Origin: Arachis hypogaea | Taxonomy: Eukaryota > Streptophyta > Magnoliopsida > Fabales > Fabaceae | DNA: 64,000 nt | Assembly (NCBI RefSeq): GCF_003086295.3 | Contig: NC_092050.1 | Location: 148,372,699-148,436,698, forward strand | Direction: 5' to 3' | Shown here: positions 60,166-64,000 of the stretch, piece by piece | Layout of the letters: each line of letters starts with the position of its first letter | How positions within the stretch are numbered: position 1 is the stretch's first letter | The notes under the pieces: model-generated | Database searches by the model: none | The model's input: only the letters and a program-made list of their open reading frames with translations | Told to the model about the DNA's origin: nothing | Made by a program: the position numbers and the translations under genes

Positions 60166-60199
<34 letters not shown>

Positions 60200-60411
60200 C
60201 TGGATTTTAAATTTTTTACTATATATCTAAACAAGAAATGATGAAAAAACTATATATAACTTCCCCTTTCTAATAATTGGTAGCACATTAACATATATAT
60301 TGTGTCCATAAGAGACAAAATTATAGTGTCAACATTTTTTTTTTCTTTGAAGAAAAAAGAAAAACATTTTTCAACAGTGCCAATTAGCAAGTAAAAAATT
60401 GGTAAAATACT
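59741..60411. other. AT-rich intergenic
   Basis: Nothing recognised except a TA run (60169-60197). Confidence 0.4.
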
Positions 60412-60960
60412 TATATAAATCAAACCAATGCCAATATTACATAAATCACTTAAATCAAATAACGTTACACGAATCTCAAATCATACTTTTATATAAATCG
60501 AATTAAGTTAATTCAAATTATACAATATAATAGTAAATCAAAACACATTGATTCGAATTACATGAAATAATATTGTTTGAAGTATAAATTGAATTGGCTA
60601 AATTCGAATTATACACTATAGTACTAAATATGATTCGAATTAATATGAAATAATATAAATCAAATTAATTTTGAATTAGTAAAGGTCAATAATCTGTTAC
60701 AAGTAGTAAATCGAATCAAACATTGTTCCATATAATTCGAATCATACTTATTTGATTTAGTACTATAGTATATAATTCGAATTTAACCAATTCGATTTAT
60801 ACTTCAAATAATGTTTTCATGTAATTTGAATTAATGTGTTTCGATTTATTACTATATTATATAATTCAAATTAATTTAATTCAATTTATATAGAATTATA
60901 ATTTAAGACATTGATATAACGTTATTTAGTTTAGATGATTTATGTAATGTTTTACCCTAA
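60412..60960. mobile_element. Foldback element rich in AATTCGA/TCGAATT motifs
   Basis: Left arm (60412-60655) and right arm (60700-60960) are imperfect inverted copies. For example AACGTTA near 60463 pairs with TAACGTT near 60920, and ACTATAGTACTAAAT near 60618 pairs with ATTTAGTACTATAGT near 60753. No coding. Confidence 0.75.
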
Positions 60961-61705
60961 AAATTTCGTAACATTTTAAATTCATCGCTGGCAATCTGGC
61001 ATGAAAGATGCTGAAGGAGAATCCTCAAACATATGGTCCCACTGTAGATTAGAGGGGGAAAAAAAAGGATAAGAAACAAATGCTAGTTGCTGTTGTCATT
61101 TGTATTTTTGTGGTCACTTATAAATGTTAGGCTTCATAATGAGACATCTTTTTATCTTGTCCTCTTTTTGTGTTTCATTAGTCCATTAGATATTCCTGTA
61201 ATAGGTTTATATTGTCTTTATGTGTTGTGTGTGGATATGTCATAATATATAATATAAGATATTAAACTTACTACACCTAGCTAGAGTGAGATTTGAGCAT
61301 TTGGTATCATGAAGGAAAAAAAAAGTAGTGAGATTTGGCACAGTTCCTTTGGTTGGTTCATTTCAAAAGCAGTAAACCATATGAAAGAAATAATTTAAAT
61401 CAAGGGTATTAAAATAATGATAGTTAATAGAAGATTAGAAATTTCACTTATGACAATTCACAAACTCAGATCAACATGGTATAAGTAGTGCATGTCATGA
61501 TTTTTTCAACATTGGCAGTTATATATGTTCGAACGGATTTGCGCTATATTATTTTTAAGTAAAATATAAATGAATATAATATCTCACACCCTAGATATAT
61601 ATGCTCATCATAAGAATTTTTTTATTGCAAATAACGAGTTCCCTGTATCCTAAAGAGATTGACCAGCGACCCAGATAAGATTATAATATCTGTTAAGCTT
61701 TTTGC

Positions 61706-61759
<54 letters not shown>

Positions 61760-62060
61760 TCTATTTCATTAACTTTTGAAGCTTAGTTAGCTTTTTGTGT
61801 TAAGGTTTCTGTGTACACTTTATTCTGATGATGAGGTTGGACAGAACATATATACAATAAGATTGCCTCAGAGATTTGTAAGAGAAATATTTTAGGTACT
61901 ATTTGGAGGATGTAAATTTTATTGTAACGTACAATATATATATAATATTTTGTCACCTCAATTATGTGGTAATCAAATATTAATAGCGTTCCAAGAAACA
62001 CAAAGGACCAACTAGTCTGACCAGTTGGATTGAAAATTGACTAATCGTTGCAGAAAGGTT

Positions 62061-62097
<37 letters not shown>

Positions 62098-62552
62098 GAC
62101 AAGATTTAAATTCACTTAAATCTTTAATATTTTACAAAAGAAAAATCTAAGATTTTCCTTTACTTTCTTTTTGCCTTTCTGGTGACAATACATAAGTTGT
62201 TTTATATACACATAAATGTAATTATCTCATATATGTTCAGTCTTTTTTTTTCCTAAAAAAAGTGTAAATAATTTCTTTATTTTCTAATACGTAAATTATT
62301 ACAATCTAATAACAAATGTTAGTTTTATTTATTTATTTGACGAAAAATTGCACTTGTAGACTATAATATCATTGAAAATATGAGAGGGTAAAACTGGGAG
62401 GACAACGTAAGCCTTTTTGGTAATACTGGGCCACAGGGCTTCATAATTGGGGCTATCAACTTGTTTAGCAGAAATTTAGCCCAAGGTCTTAACTAGACAA
62501 AATGGTTTTTGTCACATACTTTTCTCTATTGAAATTTGTTATGTTCTTTTTC
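60961..62552. other. AT-rich intergenic
   Basis: No gene recognised. An AAT repeat (61707-61758) and a TA run (62063-62094) are present. Confidence 0.45.
61707..61758. repeat. (AAT)17 microsatellite
   Basis: About 17 uninterrupted AAT units. Confidence 0.95.
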
Positions 62553-63818
62553 GAGTTAAGCTTCAAAGTAGTTCCTAAAGTTGCACTCGAGTCTCAAAGT
62601 GATCCCTGAAATTAATAATTTCTCACATTCGACCCCGAAATTGCACTCCGGAACTCATAGTAGTCCCTGAGACATTTCTCATTCATCAGAACCTTAAAAC
62701 GACGTCATTTTGAACAAAAAAAAAAAAGGTGCAGCATAGACCCCCCAATTCCAACAAAAAAAATGGAAAAAAGAAAAAAAAAATGTAGCGTAGAACCACC
62801 CCCTCCCTTCCCAATTCCCAATCTGTTCCATCTCCATCTCCAACCTTCCCCTTCCTCTTCTCCTTCCCCATCCCCATTCCCATCCCCTTATCCTTCCCCT
62901 TCCTCTTCCCCTTCCCCATTCCCATCCCCATCCCCAACCTTCTCCTTCCTCTTCTCCTTCCCGTTCTCCTTCCCCATCCCACTCCCATCCCCTTCTCCTT
63001 CCCCTTCCTCTTCTGATTAAATGGGTCATGCAACTAGCTTCATTCCAAAGCATCCAACTCCTCTATTTCAGACCAAAAAACTCTTTTAAATTTTTTTACT
63101 ATTAATTACCACCACTGCAAACAAAAAAGAAATAGCAAATTTAATAACAAAATCCTTGAAATCAATTAAATCCTGAACACTATTCTTTCCACTCTCATCA
63201 TTGCTCTCACACTCTGTCCGCCGCTCAACCTCCGTCACGCAGCACCAACAACCACCCGACTCTCACTCCTCGTCCTTTTCCATCTTCATCTTCTCATCTA
63301 GCAGCGACAACAACAACAACCAGAGCATATATGTGAAAGGGGAAGGAGAAGGTTGGGGGAAGCAGAAGGAGAAGAAAAAGGAGAATGTTGAGAAAGCAGA
63401 AGAGGAAGGAGAAGGAGAAGGAGAAGGAGAAGGAGTTGGATATGGGGATGGGGAAGGGGAAAGGGAAGGAAAAGGGGTTAGGGATGGACATGAGGATGGG
63501 GATGGGGAAAGAAATAGATTGGGAATGGGGTTTGGGGGAGGGGGGAGGGGGGAGGGGGTGGTTCTACGCTAGGCTTCTTTTTTTTTTCTTTTTTCTTTAT
63601 TTTTGGTTCGAATTAGGGGTCTACGTTGCACCCTTTTTTTTATTTTTTAATTTTTGGTTAAAACGACGTCGTTTTAAGGTTCTGATGAATGGAAAATGCC
63701 TCAAGAACTATTATGAGTCCTGGAGTACAATTTTGGGGACGAATTTGAGAAATTATTAATTTCAAAGATCACTTTAAAGATCAAGTGCAATTTCAGGGAC
63801 TACTTTATAGCATATCTC
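62553..63818. mobile_element. Long-TIR Mutator-type element with polypyrimidine/polypurine arms
   Basis: It is 1,266 bp. The ends are inverted repeats: GAGTTAAGCTTCAAAGTAGT and, complement, GAGATATGCTATAAAGTAGT. They extend through CATTCATCAGAACCTTAAAA and CGACGTC for about 150 bp. The likeness goes on inward through a mixed zone to a CT-rich arm (62800-63015) facing a GA-rich arm (63330-63560). Flanks GTTCTTTTTC and GTTATTTTTC match at 9 of 10 bases, a likely decayed TSD. The middle (63150-63330) is not repeated and may be captured host sequence. Confidence 0.75.
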
Positions 63819-64000
63819 GTTATTTTTCACTTGAAATTTGTCAGTTTGGTTAGTAAATAGGAAAAGCATTCTTTCAAGCCCTGTGTGGATATGGCCCATA
63901 TGATTAAAGCCCAAATCTCAAAGGCTAGAAAAGCCTTTCGGACTACCAAAAACCCCAAAAGACCAATTTTATTTTCAATTAAAAGCCCACAAAAAATTAA
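63819..64000. other. Right flank, nothing recognised
   Basis: AT-rich sequence to the window end. Confidence 0.4.

Noticed and set aside
62686..63759. Gly/Glu/Lys-rich and Pro/Ser-rich frames in the last long-TIR element
   Set aside because: Translations of polypurine/polypyrimidine tracts.

Overview
The window is plant nuclear DNA. It is AT-rich, has GT-AG introns, plant-only gene families, and mostly transposable elements. The repeats fit a legume, most likely peanut (Arachis). This rests on recalled resemblance, not a search: the 1.7-kb solo LTR with repeated GGCGTT-type motifs, the plant-mobile-domain gene, and several MITE families look like ones I know from Arachis.

Four host genes stand out. 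(1) A COV1/LIKE-COV membrane protein lies on the minus strand at 17569-21736 (7 exons, 271 aa, intact). (2) An LC8-type dynein light chain lies on the plus strand at 25454-26143 (2 exons, 92 aa, intact). (3) A TRM/LONGIFOLIA-like protein with an LVARLMGLE motif and a DUF4378-type C-terminus lies on the minus strand at 27139-29782 (3 coding exons, 817 aa if one extra base in a 6-G run is discounted). (4) An intronless PLS-class PPR protein lies on the plus strand at 50784-52340 (518 aa). Genes 2 and 3 are convergent.

Layout. 1-1981: plant-mobile-domain gene with an in-frame TAG. 2237-8935: decayed Ty1/copia element holding a (CT)67(AT)21 microsatellite and a Ty3/gypsy solo LTR with a perfect TSD. 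9795-16301: internally deleted Tat-like Ty3/gypsy element on the minus strand; it carries an antisense ORF on the plus strand and a tandem duplication where pol and the antisense ORF converge. 16302-21736: MITEs and the COV gene. 22493-23926: a Mutator-type element (9-bp TSD) that captured a K+/H+ antiporter (KEA3-like) exon. 25454-29782: dynein light chain and TRM genes. 30000-40280: AT-rich intergenic DNA with foldback elements, a one-armed relative of a Mutator element, palindromic repeats and a GC-richer block. 40281-48905: an 8.6-kb MuDR-like element with 150-bp TIRs; a GRF zinc-finger gene and a broken transposase gene face each other, and a 2.2-kb long-TIR element (perfect 9-bp TSD) sits in a transposase intron. 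50784-52340: PPR gene. 54088-59735: a second copia element (minus strand, TA...TA termini) broken by a hAT-like element that itself holds a TRIM; a Mutator-type MITE sits in its right LTR. 60412-60960: foldback. 62553-63818: long-TIR element with polypyrimidine/polypurine arms.

The host genes show no shared pathway. The coherent story is nested transposition. Its order can be read from target-site duplications, and in one case from an internal empty site. All calls come from reading the sequence by eye; exon junctions come from splice consensus plus frame continuity.
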